From Thermocoleostomius sinensis A174 (GTDB lineage: Bacteria > Cyanobacteriota > Cyanobacteriia > Elainellales > Elainellaceae), in the NCBI RefSeq assembly GCF_026802175.1, contig NZ_CP113797.1, positions 1-64,000 of the forward strand: a stretch of DNA of 64,000 nt, read 5' to 3'. Made by a program: the position numbers and the translations under genes. The notes beneath the pieces are model-generated. The model was not told the origin of the DNA, made no database searches, and saw nothing but the letters and a program-made list of their open reading frames with translations. The first letter of the stretch is position 1, and every line of letters begins with the position of its first letter. Positions 54,460-64,000 of the stretch are shown one piece after another.

Positions 54460-56775
54460 GTGAATAATCCAATGAATGATTTGGGGAATCGCTACTCAAC
54501 ATGGCAGCAGATTGTGGGCGGAGTGGGTGTGACGGTGGTAGTGATGACAACTGTGGGCGGAACTGCGCCGATCGCCCAAGCTCAGGCTAGACCAACCTCT
54601 GTCAGCGAAGGCTACACGCTCCTAGAACGCGGCTGGGTGGCGGATGCAATCGTCGCGTTTCGTCAGGCAATTCAGCAGTATCCACAATCGATCGAGGCCC
54701 GATTGGGATTGGCAATTGCCTATCAGCGCAACGGGCAAGATGCCGAGGCCTGGGCTGCCTATCAGCAAGTATTGACCCAAGCCCCAACCAATCAAACGGC
54801 ACTCGCCGCAGTGGGTATGATGGGCAGCTATCGTCCAGAGTGGCAGCGATCGGGCATTGCCGCCTTGACAACATTGTTGGAACAAACGCCGCAAAACCGG
54901 GAAGCCCGTGCCCAACGCGCCCTCCTATATGGTTATCAAGGGCAATTTGCCAACGCCATTGCCGACTACGACGTACTATTAGCCGATAATCCGGCTCCCG
55001 ATGTGCTGTTGGGAGCCGCGCAGGTCTACACCTATAGCGGCAACTATCCGCAAGGATTGGCGCTATTTGAGCAATATTTAGCCGAGGGTGGCACGCTGTC
55101 TAATGATGTGATTGCAGCCTATGCCTTGGCATTGCAGGAAAACGGTCGCCCAGATTCAGCGGTGGAGGTGTTGGCATCCCGCCTGCAATCCTTTCGAGCA
55201 GTGGATGCTACAGCGATTCAAATCCGCGCGGCGTTGGCGATCGCCTATCAAAAAACTGATCAACTGGATGCTGCCCTAGCCACCCTAGCCCCCTTGCGCA
55301 ACGAACCCTCGGCAACGCTGTCCCTAGCGCGGGCATTGAGTGCAATCGGACGGGCGGAAAATGACAAAACTGTTTACGCCGATGCGGTGGCATTGTATCA
55401 GCAAGTTTTAGAGCAAACACCAGTAGCATCGATCGGGCTGCAAACCGAAATTGCCGATGTCTTCAGCGAATACGCCATGACTCATCCGCAAGCCTTGATG
55501 TTGTATGACCAGTTGCTAGAGCAGCAACCCACTGATCAGAGCTTGCAGATTAAGCGCTTGTTGGTGTCCCAGCGGTTAGGGCAATTGTCTCAGGCGGATT
55601 TGCACGAGCAGTTACAAGCGGTGCTGCAAAACTTGCCGTCCGATGCTGTAGCGCAACGATCGATCGCCCAAGCCTTGATTCGCGTTGATCCGCCTGCCCC
55701 CAAGTTGTTGCCCGTCTATCAAGTGCTGGCCCAAGCTGGAGCCGATCCATTTTTGGATTTTCGCATTGCCCAAATCTACCTGCGACAGAGCGATCTAGAA
55801 GCTGCTAAACAAGCCATTACTAGCTACCTATCCTCGCCGATTGGTGCACAAGATTATGCCCCGGAATTGTTACTAGCAGACATTGAACGGCGAGAGGGTA
55901 ACTTAGACGCCAGTGCTCAGCGCTATGAAGGAATTCTAGCAGCGAACCCAGCGGCTCGAATTCGCACCGACGCCCAACGGGGACTGGCTGGCGTTCGCTT
56001 GGCCCAAGGACAACTCAATGCCGCTCTGACAATTTACGATCGCCTGTTAGCCACCAATCCCGATGACTTGGCTAGCCAACTAGGGCAAGCCAGCATTCGC
56101 TATCAAACCCAACAAATTTCGGAGACTGAAGCGGAAGCGGTGCTCGATCGCTGGTTACGCACGGAACCTGTGCCAGAGCCGTCGCCGGAACTATTTAGCT
56201 TGGTGGGGGCACTGCCGCCTGCGATCGGGCGGCAACCGCTGTATGAGTCGCTGTTAACGGTAGAACCAGATCATGTGGCAGTAAATCGCCGCTTGGTGCA
56301 GGTATTAGCCACTCTCGATCCCGATCGGGCTAGAACCCAAGTAGCGCAACTGGTGCAAGACAATCCTGGTAATCTCAATGCCTATTTTGTCCAGGCAGAA
56401 CTGGCGCAAGCGTTGGGTGATTTGGACTGGGCCGGGCAAAGCTACGAACGGATCTTGCAGCAACAGCCCAATCGTATCGATGCCTTGTCCGCCTTGGGTG
56501 GGGTGCGATTCCAGCAGCGGCGCTATGCCGAGGCGACCGAGCTATACAACCAAGTGTTGGCCCTGCGTCCGGACGATGGGGAAACGCAACGCGTGTTAGC
56601 CGAATTGAAAGCGGCACAAGATCAGCCCTATGTAGCGATCGACGAACTGCGTCAAGTACAACAGAGGCAGACTGAAACCGGAGAAGCGGATTCGCGAGTC
56701 GATCGTCGAATTCGACAACTCCAGCTTGATGTGCTCAGGCGGCGCGGCTTTCAACCTGCCTGGGAGCGCTACTAA
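54460..56775 (+). CDS. TPR-repeat scaffold, BcsC-like
   Basis: 771 residues. Signal peptide (about 12-40, ending AQAQA), then about 15-18 TPR-like helical hairpins through the whole protein (for example VAIDELRQVQQRQTETGEADS at the C-terminal end). The GTG at 54460 has GGAGG five bases upstream, directly after the barrel gene's stop. It lacks a beta-barrel, unlike E. coli BcsC, whose C-terminal barrel is here provided by the preceding gene. It probably spans the periplasm and guides the glucan. Confidence 0.8.
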   Translation: MNNPMNDLGNRYSTWQQIVGGVGVTVVVMTTVGGTAPIAQAQARPTSVSEGYTLLERGWVADAIVAFRQAIQQYPQSIEARLGLAIAYQRNGQDAEAWAAYQQVLTQAPTNQTALAAVGMMGSYRPEWQRSGIAALTTLLEQTPQNREARAQRALLYGYQGQFANAIADYDVLLADNPAPDVLLGAAQVYTYSGNYPQGLALFEQYLAEGGTLSNDVIAAYALALQENGRPDSAVEVLASRLQSFRAVDATAIQIRAALAIAYQKTDQLDAALATLAPLRNEPSATLSLARALSAIGRAENDKTVYADAVALYQQVLEQTPVASIGLQTEIADVFSEYAMTHPQALMLYDQLLEQQPTDQSLQIKRLLVSQRLGQLSQADLHEQLQAVLQNLPSDAVAQRSIAQALIRVDPPAPKLLPVYQVLAQAGADPFLDFRIAQIYLRQSDLEAAKQAITSYLSSPIGAQDYAPELLLADIERREGNLDASAQRYEGILAANPAARIRTDAQRGLAGVRLAQGQLNAALTIYDRLLATNPDDLASQLGQASIRYQTQQISETEAEAVLDRWLRTEPVPEPSPELFSLVGALPPAIGRQPLYESLLTVEPDHVAVNRRLVQVLATLDPDRARTQVAQLVQDNPGNLNAYFVQAELAQALGDLDWAGQSYERILQQQPNRIDALSALGGVRFQQRRYAEATELYNQVLALRPDDGETQRVLAELKAAQDQPYVAIDELRQVQQRQTETGEADSRVDRRIRQLQLDVLRRRGFQPAWERY

Positions 56776-56783
56776 CTTCACTC

Positions 56784-58211
56784 ATGGAGATGATGTTCTC
56801 AATGCTGCCGACACGACTCTTGATGCCGATTGTCCGTGCCAATCGCTGGGTGTTGCTGAGCGCCTTGGCTTGTTTGATGGTCCTGATTCCTTGCTTCTCA
56901 CAACCTGGATTGACACAGCCCGACGTACAGGTTTGTTTACAACCTGCAATCGAGACCTCATTAACTAATTTTTCCAAGGATATTTCATTGCTCTCCCTAC
57001 CATCCGTGACATCGCCGGAAACCTTCGCAGTTTTACAGCAAAGTTGGTTAGCCTATCGCGATCGCTTTATTCAGGCGGATGGGCGCGTCATCGATCGAGA
57101 AATGGACGATCGCACCGTCTCTGAAGGACAGGCCTACGCCATGCTGCGTGCCGTGTTGATCAATGATGCCGATACCTTTGCCCGCACTCTCACGTGGGCT
57201 GAAAACAACCTCAGCCGCAAAGATGAAAAGGGTGAACGCACTGATTCGCTGTGGGCCTGGAAATGGGGACGGCAGACGAATGGGGAATGGCAAACGCTCG
57301 ATGCCAACTTTGCCAGCGATGCCGATGTGGATGCGGCAGTGGCGCTCATTTTGGCGGCCCGGCGGTGGAACTGTCCGGCTTATGCCGATCTGGCGCACGC
57401 TAAGCTGAAAGACCTGTGGAACCTTTCTACGATTCGGATCAAAGGCAAGCGCTATCTTCTACCTGGCCCCAATGACTCCTTCCGGCAAGCCAAAGATCTG
57501 GTAGTGCTCAATCCCTCCTACTTTGCGCCCTATGCCTTTCGCTTATTTGACCAAATCGATCGCCGCAATTGGTCACGCTTAGTAGATACCAGCTACAGCG
57601 CCCTAGAAGAATCGGCCAGCTTATCAGCAGTAGGGCTACCCGGTGATTGGATTGCTCTCAATCGCAAAACGGGCAAATTTGAACCCGTGCAAGAAACTGA
57701 AACGCTGCGATCGAGCTATGGATTTGATGCCTATCGAGTTTGGTGGCGAATTGCTTGGGATTTAGCCTGGTATGGCGAACCACGGGCTGAAGAATATTTG
57801 AGTCAACACTTATCTCACTTGCAACAGCGCTGGCAAATGACTCAAACCATTCCCGCTCGCATTAGTTTGCAGGGAGATGCCTTGGTTGATTATGAAGCCA
57901 CGTCCCAGTATGCCATGTTGTACTATGCCTTTCGCCTAATCGATCGTCCAGTGGCAGAGCAAATCTATCAACAAAAGCTAGAACCCGCCTATCAGGATGG
58001 TTTCTGGGATAATGATTCTGCTTACTATACGCAAAACTTGGCTTGGTTTGGGCTATTGCCGTTTACCGTTTCAGAGGATTTGATGCGGGCCCAATCGCGC
58101 TGCATTAACTTTTTAGGATCAATTCCTAATTATCTTTTAGATGAACCTGCTTCACCTCCTCACACTCAGGGAGACACTGGAGGTCTCTTTGCTTGTCGAT
58201 CGTTATCTTAA
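56784..58211 (+). CDS. bcsZ: Glycoside hydrolase family 8 endoglucanase (BcsZ-like)
   Basis: 475 residues. N-terminal membrane/signal segment (about 12-40), then a GH8 (alpha/alpha)6 barrel: the catalytic acid Glu is in RTVSEGQAYAMLRAVL (E114), and DADVDAAVALILAARRW corresponds to the conserved DAD region. In cellulose operons BcsZ trims the nascent glucan. It starts 8 bp after the TPR gene. The C-terminal tail (about 440-475) is proline-rich. Confidence 0.9.
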   Translation: MEMMFSMLPTRLLMPIVRANRWVLLSALACLMVLIPCFSQPGLTQPDVQVCLQPAIETSLTNFSKDISLLSLPSVTSPETFAVLQQSWLAYRDRFIQADGRVIDREMDDRTVSEGQAYAMLRAVLINDADTFARTLTWAENNLSRKDEKGERTDSLWAWKWGRQTNGEWQTLDANFASDADVDAAVALILAARRWNCPAYADLAHAKLKDLWNLSTIRIKGKRYLLPGPNDSFRQAKDLVVLNPSYFAPYAFRLFDQIDRRNWSRLVDTSYSALEESASLSAVGLPGDWIALNRKTGKFEPVQETETLRSSYGFDAYRVWWRIAWDLAWYGEPRAEEYLSQHLSHLQQRWQMTQTIPARISLQGDALVDYEATSQYAMLYYAFRLIDRPVAEQIYQQKLEPAYQDGFWDNDSAYYTQNLAWFGLLPFTVSEDLMRAQSRCINFLGSIPNYLLDEPASPPHTQGDTGGLFACRSLS

Positions 58212-58249
58212 GGTTTTGTTTTAATTTTTCCTAATCTACCTCTAGCCGT

Positions 58250-60682
58250 ATGAAATATCGTCACCGCTCTACCCGTTCATCTGCTCGCGATCGTCTCTTG
58301 CGAAATCGCATTTCTGGTCATGACATCAGTTGCAAATCGCATCATCGTGTTTCGCGATCAATAGTTTCTCAAAAACTAGCGATTCTACTCACCTGTGTAT
58401 TGACTAGCAGTCTTATTGCTGTCACTTTGCCGCTGATTTCTACGGCTCAGGCTCAGCGTGAACCTGAACCGGCATCCATCTCTCAACCATCTCCATCTAC
58501 ATCCCTATCTCCATCACCTACCTATGTTCTGCCCTCGTCAACTGATGTTCCAGTTGTGGAGCCGCCCGCTGGTGGACAATATGTACTAGAATTTAACCGC
58601 AGTCCAGTCGTGGGCAATCGTCTACGTCTGGAAAGTATTTATGATGAAGTGCGCTTGGGATTCACGCGACCGCGCAACTGGACCCCGGAAAATGTTCAAG
58701 TACTGCTGCGCTATCGCCATTCAGCAGCGCTCTATGCCAGTCGTTCAAACCTGACCGTGTTGGTGAATGGAACGAGCATCGGTAGTGTCCCGCTGAACAA
58801 GCCGCGGGGCGAAATTGGTAGCGTTACGTTGAGTGTGCCAAAGGATTTGATCCAGGACTACAACGAAGTAGTGGTGGCGGCGCTGCAAAACAACTCGCCG
58901 ACGTGTACCCAAGATCCCTACGATCCGTCCTTGTGGTCAGAGATTTTACCAGACTCTAAGATTGTGTTTGATTTTCAGCCACAACCTGTGGCAATGGACT
59001 TCAACCGCTACCCCTATCCAGTTTACGATACGCTGAGCTTGCAAACTAATCAGGTAGCCTATTTACAACCAGAAACCTTAAACGAGGCGTGGCTGACAGC
59101 AGCAACTCGCTATCACGCCTCCCTCGGTCGAGTAGCAGACTATCGTGCCCTCGATACCCGTTTGGTGCAATCGTTAGATGAGGTGGAAGAAACCGATCGG
59201 CTTGTTATTATTGGTACACCAGAGAATCAGGCGGCTTTGTCCTCGCTCGATTTGCCCCTGCCGCTACAAAACGGACGCATTTTAGACGCCGAGCAAAAAG
59301 TACTGCCGCCGGATGTGGGTGTGCTGATGTTAACGACGACCGCCGATCGACGAGTTCCTGTTTTGGTAGCAACCGGAAATGGAGATGCGGGTGTCACCAA
59401 AGCCGTGCAATTCCTAGTACAGGCTCAAGATCAAAAAATTGGTACAGGGAATGTCATTTTTGTAGAACAAGTTAATGAAATTCCTTCTCCCGCATTGCGC
59501 GAATGGCCCAATTACTTACCCATTGAAGATTCATTCAAACTGGCAGATCTGCGATCGTTCAATGGTGAACCCTACAACGATGTCACGGTGCGTGGCTCTC
59601 ATGCTCCTGCACTAGAGTTTGATTTTCGGGCATTACCAGACGATCAATTTTTGCCGGGAAGTTCCATGATCCTGCGCTACAGTTATGGCCCTCAAACGAA
59701 TCCCGTTACCTCACTGGTAGAAGTGGAACTTGACGGCATTCCCCTAGACGGACGCCGCTTGACTTCAACTAATGGCGCCAATCGACAAGAATTTCGTCTT
59801 GACTTACCCACCGATCGCATCAAGCCCAACTCTAAAATGCAGGTGAATTTTCGCCTTGATCCGCGTGAACGCCGTTCTTGTAGCCGCGTTACCGATCAGC
59901 AGCTTTGGGGCACAATTCATGCGGATACCAGTTTCAGCTTGCAGCGGCAAAACGTGGTGCGCCTGCCCGATCTAGAGTTATTTCGCTATGGTTATCCGTT
60001 TGCGGCTCCGCAGGATCTGTCTGCCACCGCGATGGTTGTTCCTGATCAACCCAGCGATGCCGATCTATTGCTGTTGCTAGAAGCTAGCGAACGACTGGGG
60101 CGATTGAGCAAAGCTGATTCAATTAAACTCAATGCCTATCGTGCCAGCCAATTACCACCCGAAGCACGCAATCAAGCTCATTTAATTGCGATCGGCACAC
60201 AGGCTCAGTTTCCTTTCCCCGAAGCCTTCCAAGGTAGTGGATTTGCACTGAACGCTGCTTCGGTGCGCCAGTGGCAACAGAGCCAAATTCAAACCAACCC
60301 CGATCGGGGCGGCGTCGTGAAACAAATGGTATCGCCGTGGAATCAAGAGCGAGTGTTGCTGGTGCTGACCGGACAAACCGATGCAGGACTTGAGCAAGTG
60401 CGCCATCTCATTGGGCAAGATCCGCTGTTCTATCAACTAGAGGGAGACACAGTGCTGATTAGCGCCAACCGCGATAACCCATCTCCCTATGAAGCCAACG
60501 ACTACAACCTAGAGTTTTTGCAGGAATCGCCCCAGCGTCAAATTGTAGGCGATCAGAGAAGTTGGTGGTTATTGCTACGAAGCAACTGGTTTATTTTGGT
60601 TCCCGCTGTCGTGGTAGCTGCCCTCTTCCTTTATGGCGTCGCGCAACTGTACCTGAAACGAGTCGCCGTCCAGCAGCGCTAG
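58250..60682 (+). CDS. bcsB: Cellulose synthase subunit BcsB-like
   Basis: 810 residues. N-terminal signal/hydrophobic segment (about 42-70), four-module periplasmic region with two carbohydrate-binding-like domains (for example RNWTPENVQVLLRYRHSAAL and YSYGPQTNPVTSLVEVELDG), flavodoxin-like parts, and a C-terminal membrane helix (about 775-798, WFILVPAVVVAALFLYG) that packs against BcsA. It is 38 bp after the GH8 gene. Confidence 0.9.
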   Translation: MKYRHRSTRSSARDRLLRNRISGHDISCKSHHRVSRSIVSQKLAILLTCVLTSSLIAVTLPLISTAQAQREPEPASISQPSPSTSLSPSPTYVLPSSTDVPVVEPPAGGQYVLEFNRSPVVGNRLRLESIYDEVRLGFTRPRNWTPENVQVLLRYRHSAALYASRSNLTVLVNGTSIGSVPLNKPRGEIGSVTLSVPKDLIQDYNEVVVAALQNNSPTCTQDPYDPSLWSEILPDSKIVFDFQPQPVAMDFNRYPYPVYDTLSLQTNQVAYLQPETLNEAWLTAATRYHASLGRVADYRALDTRLVQSLDEVEETDRLVIIGTPENQAALSSLDLPLPLQNGRILDAEQKVLPPDVGVLMLTTTADRRVPVLVATGNGDAGVTKAVQFLVQAQDQKIGTGNVIFVEQVNEIPSPALREWPNYLPIEDSFKLADLRSFNGEPYNDVTVRGSHAPALEFDFRALPDDQFLPGSSMILRYSYGPQTNPVTSLVEVELDGIPLDGRRLTSTNGANRQEFRLDLPTDRIKPNSKMQVNFRLDPRERRSCSRVTDQQLWGTIHADTSFSLQRQNVVRLPDLELFRYGYPFAAPQDLSATAMVVPDQPSDADLLLLLEASERLGRLSKADSIKLNAYRASQLPPEARNQAHLIAIGTQAQFPFPEAFQGSGFALNAASVRQWQQSQIQTNPDRGGVVKQMVSPWNQERVLLVLTGQTDAGLEQVRHLIGQDPLFYQLEGDTVLISANRDNPSPYEANDYNLEFLQESPQRQIVGDQRSWWLLLRSNWFILVPAVVVAALFLYGVAQLYLKRVAVQQR

Positions 60683-60721
60683 AAGCAAAGAGGAGAGGTG
60701 AAGGATAAAAGAAAAGATGAA

Positions 60722-60762
60722 ACATGCCCCACTCCCGACTCCTCGCCCCCCAGTTCCCACAG
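60722..60762 (+). repeat. Heptanucleotide-type repeat upstream of bcsA
   Basis: CCCCACTCCCGACTCC with related units, the same family as at 25925 and in chlD and moaC. It lies between the bcsB stop and the bcsA ribosome site. Confidence 0.6.
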
Positions 60763-60784
60763 CCGATCGCAACAGGAGCATTTG

Positions 60785-63412
60785 ATGGTCAGTCCTTCTT
60801 CCAAGCCGCATCGAACCCCAGCATGGCTCGATCGATTTAAGGAAAATTTTACACATTGGCTGGTAGACGATATTCCACAGCTATTTGATTGGCTGTTGCA
60901 GTGGTTAAGCCGTCGCCAGTTAATTGTGCTATTAAGCTGTTTGTTGTGGCTCTTCACCCCGCTCATCTCAGTGCGTCCAACACTTTGGCAACAGGGATTT
61001 GTGGCACTGTTGTTAATTAGCGTAGGACGGTTTTTGCTGCATTTAGAAGAACGACAGCGACGATCGACAACGAGCGAGCAGTTACATTTACTGTTGATGT
61101 GCCTGAGTGTGATGGTGACATTGCGGTACTTCTATTACCGCACAATTTATACCCTCAACTTTGATACGTGGGTGAATACAGTTTTTTCTGTTCTGTTATA
61201 TATGGCAGAGATGTATGCTATCGCTACGTTGATGTTGGCATACTTTCAAACGGCCCGAATTCGACATCGGGAACCGATCGACATTTCTACCATTCCTGAG
61301 AACAACTTACCCACGGTTGATGTCTACATTCCCACCTATAACGAAGATGTAGAAATTGTACGGAAAACCATCCTGGGTGCATTGGCGATCGACTATCCAG
61401 CCGCGAAGAAACGAGTGTATGTGCTAGATGATGGCCGCAAGTTTCACGATCGCCGTATTCACCTCTATCGCATTTGTGAAGAGTTGGGCTGTACACTGTT
61501 AACCCGAACTAATAACGATCATGCGAAAGCGGGGAATATCAACACAGCACTGCAAAAAACGCACGGCGATCTGATTTTGATTCTTGATTGTGATCACATT
61601 CCCTCGCGCCCATTTCTACAAGAAACGGTTGGATTTTTCTTAGATGAAAAAGTAGCACTGGTGCAAACCCCGCACTGGTTCTATAATCCTGATCCGTTTG
61701 AGCGCAACTTGAAAACGGGCGGACGTGTGCCTGTTGGCAATGAGTTGTTCTACAAAGTCTTGCAGAAAGGAAATGATTTCTGGAACGCGGCGTTCTTCTG
61801 TGGTTCAGCGGCGATCGTGCGACGTAAACCGCTGATGGAAGTGGGCGGCATTGCGGTAGAAACGGTGACAGAAGATTGTCATACCTCACTGCGGCTGCAT
61901 TCACTAGGCTACCGAACGGTGTATTACGACAAAATCATGGTGGCAGGATTAGCCCCCGAAAAATTCTCGGCCTATGTGGGGCAACAGGTGCGCTGGGCGC
62001 GGGGCATGGCGCAAATTTTGCGGCTAGAGCATCCCTTAGTAAACCCCAAACTGAAGCTCAGCATTGGGCAACGATTGTGTTATTTCAGTGCCACCTCTCA
62101 CTTCTTCTTTGGCTTTCCTCGCCTGATGTATGCCGTCGCTCCAACACTATTTCTGTTGTTTGGTATCAACTCAGTCCGTGGTTTGGGTCTAGAAACGTTG
62201 TTTTATGCGTTGCCGCACATTGTACTATCGATGCAAACCAACCACATTCGCTATCGACATGTCCGCTTTTCGTTCTGGAACGAAATTTATGAATTTGCCA
62301 TGTCGTTCCAAGCAGGAATTGTAACGATGCTGGCGATGGTGAATCCCAAACTCGGCAAATTTAACGTCACCGATAAAGGGTTAACCGTCACTGAACGTAA
62401 GTTTGACCTAGACTCGATTCGCTATTTGGTGATTTTGGGAGCTATTACCAGTGCCTCACTGATTGCAGTTCCGTTTTGGCTCTTGCTCAGCCCCCGCGAT
62501 ACAGAGGCGGTTCTAATTAATGCCCTATGGTGTACGTTTAATATTCTGCTGGTGCTAGCTGCCTGTTTAGCTGCATTCGAGCAACCCCAACTACGCAGTG
62601 CCCACCGTTTACCGCGCCAATTGACCGCCATTATCCACAGTGGCGATCACAGTTGGACCGGACGAACCATGAACGTCAGCGAATCCGGTGCGTCGATTTT
62701 GTTGGATGTTTGGCCCAATATTCCCGATCAGGTGCGGGTGGAGTTGATTGGCGATTTTGGCGCACGGGCGTTATTAGACGCAGAAGTGGTGCGCGGCATT
62801 GCCACCGACAGGCTAGAAACCGTACTCGCAGTGAATTTCATCAATGTTAGTCGTACTCAATTAGATGATTTGATTTTAGTGATCTTTTCCGATGTGCAAG
62901 AGTGGTACTCGCAGAAGCGCCGAGAGGCTGATAAGCCCCTAGATTCGCTGCGGTTCATTTCTAATAGCCTCAGACGAGCCTTTCGCGAATTTCGCCCAGA
63001 GATTGGGGTCAAGGTGCGCAAATATGTGGATGCTGATGTGCAGCTTTACTGGGAAGGCTGGGAAGGGAGTTCTTACAATGCTAAACTCACCGAGATGGGA
63101 CTACGAGAGTTGCGGTTGGAATATAGTGGGCCATCGATTTTGCACCTAGATGCTGTTCGAGTGACGCAACCCCTAGTTGCATTGGCTATGGGGCATGACA
63201 AAACTGACCCCTATGCCTATAGTTTGCTAGCCCAGGTACAAATGGTGGAAGAATTGCCGCCGCTTCCGGCTGATTATTTTTCCGAAACGTATGTACAACG
63301 AGTGGCGATCGAACTGCGCTTTCCCGAATTTCTCGATCGGCAGCAGCAGAACAAAATTCGGCGCATTTTGCAGTTGCTAGATAGTGAACGGGAAAATTCC
63401 CTGTCGGCTTAG
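60785..63412 (+). CDS. bcsA: Cellulose synthase catalytic subunit BcsA with PilZ domain
   Basis: 875 residues. Family 2 glycosyltransferase in the membrane: DVYIPTYNED, the DDGRKFHDR and DCDHIPSR (substrate/DxD), TEDCHTS (catalytic base TED) and QQVRWARGM (QxxRW) motifs, with several helices either side. The PilZ domain follows (RSAHRLPR as RxxxR, then MNVSESGASILL), so c-di-GMP should activate it. The start is the ATG at 60785 with AGGAG six bases before; an upstream GTG would include repeat-derived residues. Polymerises UDP-glucose to beta-1,4-glucan or a close relative. Confidence 0.95.
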   Translation: MVSPSSKPHRTPAWLDRFKENFTHWLVDDIPQLFDWLLQWLSRRQLIVLLSCLLWLFTPLISVRPTLWQQGFVALLLISVGRFLLHLEERQRRSTTSEQLHLLLMCLSVMVTLRYFYYRTIYTLNFDTWVNTVFSVLLYMAEMYAIATLMLAYFQTARIRHREPIDISTIPENNLPTVDVYIPTYNEDVEIVRKTILGALAIDYPAAKKRVYVLDDGRKFHDRRIHLYRICEELGCTLLTRTNNDHAKAGNINTALQKTHGDLILILDCDHIPSRPFLQETVGFFLDEKVALVQTPHWFYNPDPFERNLKTGGRVPVGNELFYKVLQKGNDFWNAAFFCGSAAIVRRKPLMEVGGIAVETVTEDCHTSLRLHSLGYRTVYYDKIMVAGLAPEKFSAYVGQQVRWARGMAQILRLEHPLVNPKLKLSIGQRLCYFSATSHFFFGFPRLMYAVAPTLFLLFGINSVRGLGLETLFYALPHIVLSMQTNHIRYRHVRFSFWNEIYEFAMSFQAGIVTMLAMVNPKLGKFNVTDKGLTVTERKFDLDSIRYLVILGAITSASLIAVPFWLLLSPRDTEAVLINALWCTFNILLVLAACLAAFEQPQLRSAHRLPRQLTAIIHSGDHSWTGRTMNVSESGASILLDVWPNIPDQVRVELIGDFGARALLDAEVVRGIATDRLETVLAVNFINVSRTQLDDLILVIFSDVQEWYSQKRREADKPLDSLRFISNSLRRAFREFRPEIGVKVRKYVDADVQLYWEGWEGSSYNAKLTEMGLRELRLEYSGPSILHLDAVRVTQPLVALAMGHDKTDPYAYSLLAQVQMVEELPPLPADYFSETYVQRVAIELRFPEFLDRQQQNKIRRILQLLDSERENSLSA

Positions 63413-64000
63413 GAAAGGGGGAGGTTGGCTTGCTTAAGCCTTACGACATCTTCACGCTTGCAGCCTAGATCTTCACAAACCCATCCTAGAAACATGGAAT
63501 AGATTTGATAGGCTAGGTGAAAGATTACCTATGCAGTCGTTAATTCGTTCATTGATCGCTAATTGAAGCGATCGTTGACTTCTGTGAAGCGTTTCGTAAC
63601 AGCTTCCACCTCAAGTTTTTAGGGACGCGCTACCACAGCTATCTTGTCGATTTTCTCTTTCAGCCTTTTTTCTTTCAGCCTGTTGATGACAGTTGTGCAA
63701 TCGTCTGACCTCAGTTGGCTCACGGTCGATCGCAATTCATCATCTCTTTAAGATTCATGCCATTCTGCTGAGCTATTGATGAGAAGCTTGATTTCAAAAT
63801 TGGCAGTGTTATTTTCGGCAGAAGTTGACTGATGAAGGTGATTTCGCTTGAAAAATGTTCAAGGTAGCTGTTACTAGTTTCCATCTACTGTTGAAGCTTG
63901 TCCTAATTTAAGTTTAATTTGTAACTTTTAATGGGCAGATTACAGCAATTACCATTCAACTCATTCAACCCACATTGTTTCAATTTCATTCCCAAACTTA
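63413..64000. other. Intergenic region, no feature recognised
   Basis: About 590 bp, AT-rich toward the end, without a supportable gene, hairpin or repeat beyond short CTTTCAGCC motifs near 63650-63680. Confidence 0.5.

Noticed and set aside
1-64000. CRISPR arrays, prophage or complete insertion sequences
   Set aside because: No regularly spaced repeat arrays, cas genes, integrase or transposase frames were seen; repeats found are short heptamers and MITE-like elements.

Overview
This is cyanobacterial chromosome. The evidence is the set of photosynthesis genes (psb34-type, psaK, psaX, Mg-chelatase chlD, a fibrillin-like protein), the very frequent GCGATCGC/CGATCG octamer-type sites, copper-trafficking genes of the Atx1/PacS-CtaA kind, and dispersed heptanucleotide repeats typical of filamentous cyanobacteria. 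No phage, plasmid, CRISPR array or complete insertion sequence is visible.

Layout. 1-1059: the end of a cation/proton antiporter (Mrp/NDH-like) cluster on the minus strand; the D subunit carries an in-frame 378-bp tandem duplication running into the window edge. 1540-5045: a minus-strand polyamine operon (agmatinase, carboxynorspermidine dehydrogenase, carboxynorspermidine decarboxylase). 5168-7741: a CHAT-protease/TPR protein. 8283-13028: psb34, a DUF1622 membrane protein, a GH1 glycosidase next to a GT28 (MGDG-synthase-like) glycosyltransferase, and a CsgG-like lipoprotein-type gene. 13397-16322: copper chaperone, copper P-type ATPase and a shortened membrane anchor. 16524-16685: a previously easy-to-miss 53-residue double-glycine-leader peptide with a Tyr/Arg/Cys core, followed by its own terminator and then a two-partner-secretion outer-membrane transporter (17015-18883). 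18896-19248: decayed sugar-kinase remnant. 19360-23284: S9 peptidase, small conserved proteins, and a coiled-coil/zinc-ribbon gene split by a -1 frame change at a canonical slippery heptamer. 24201-27976: dipeptide-type ABC importer (binding protein and two permeases).

28048-38836: methionine aminopeptidase, a cupredoxin, an MFS carrier, a 1032-residue membrane-anchored protein whose C-terminal two thirds is a glycogen phosphorylase fold stripped of its catalytic residues, an NTF2-like protein, a site-2 protease with CBS domains, a glycosyltransferase and psaK. Three MITE-like repeats with related ends lie here. 38990-51827: trpF, chlD, fibrillin-like protein, MFS carrier, tRNA-Arg, moaC, a NatD/LivH-type permease, psaX, a phosphoketolase-family enzyme, a pentapeptide-repeat protein and hypothetical genes.

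52688-63412: a five-gene cellulose-type exopolysaccharide operon on the plus strand: outer-membrane barrel, TPR scaffold, GH8 endoglucanase (BcsZ), BcsB and BcsA with a c-di-GMP PilZ domain. The separate barrel and TPR genes look like a BcsC split in two.

Most interesting observations: the Tyr-rich peptide, the catalytically dead phosphorylase, the slippery-site frame change, the split-BcsC operon, and repeats that have entered the chlD and moaC reading frames. Family assignments come from remembered motifs and sequence character; no database search was run.
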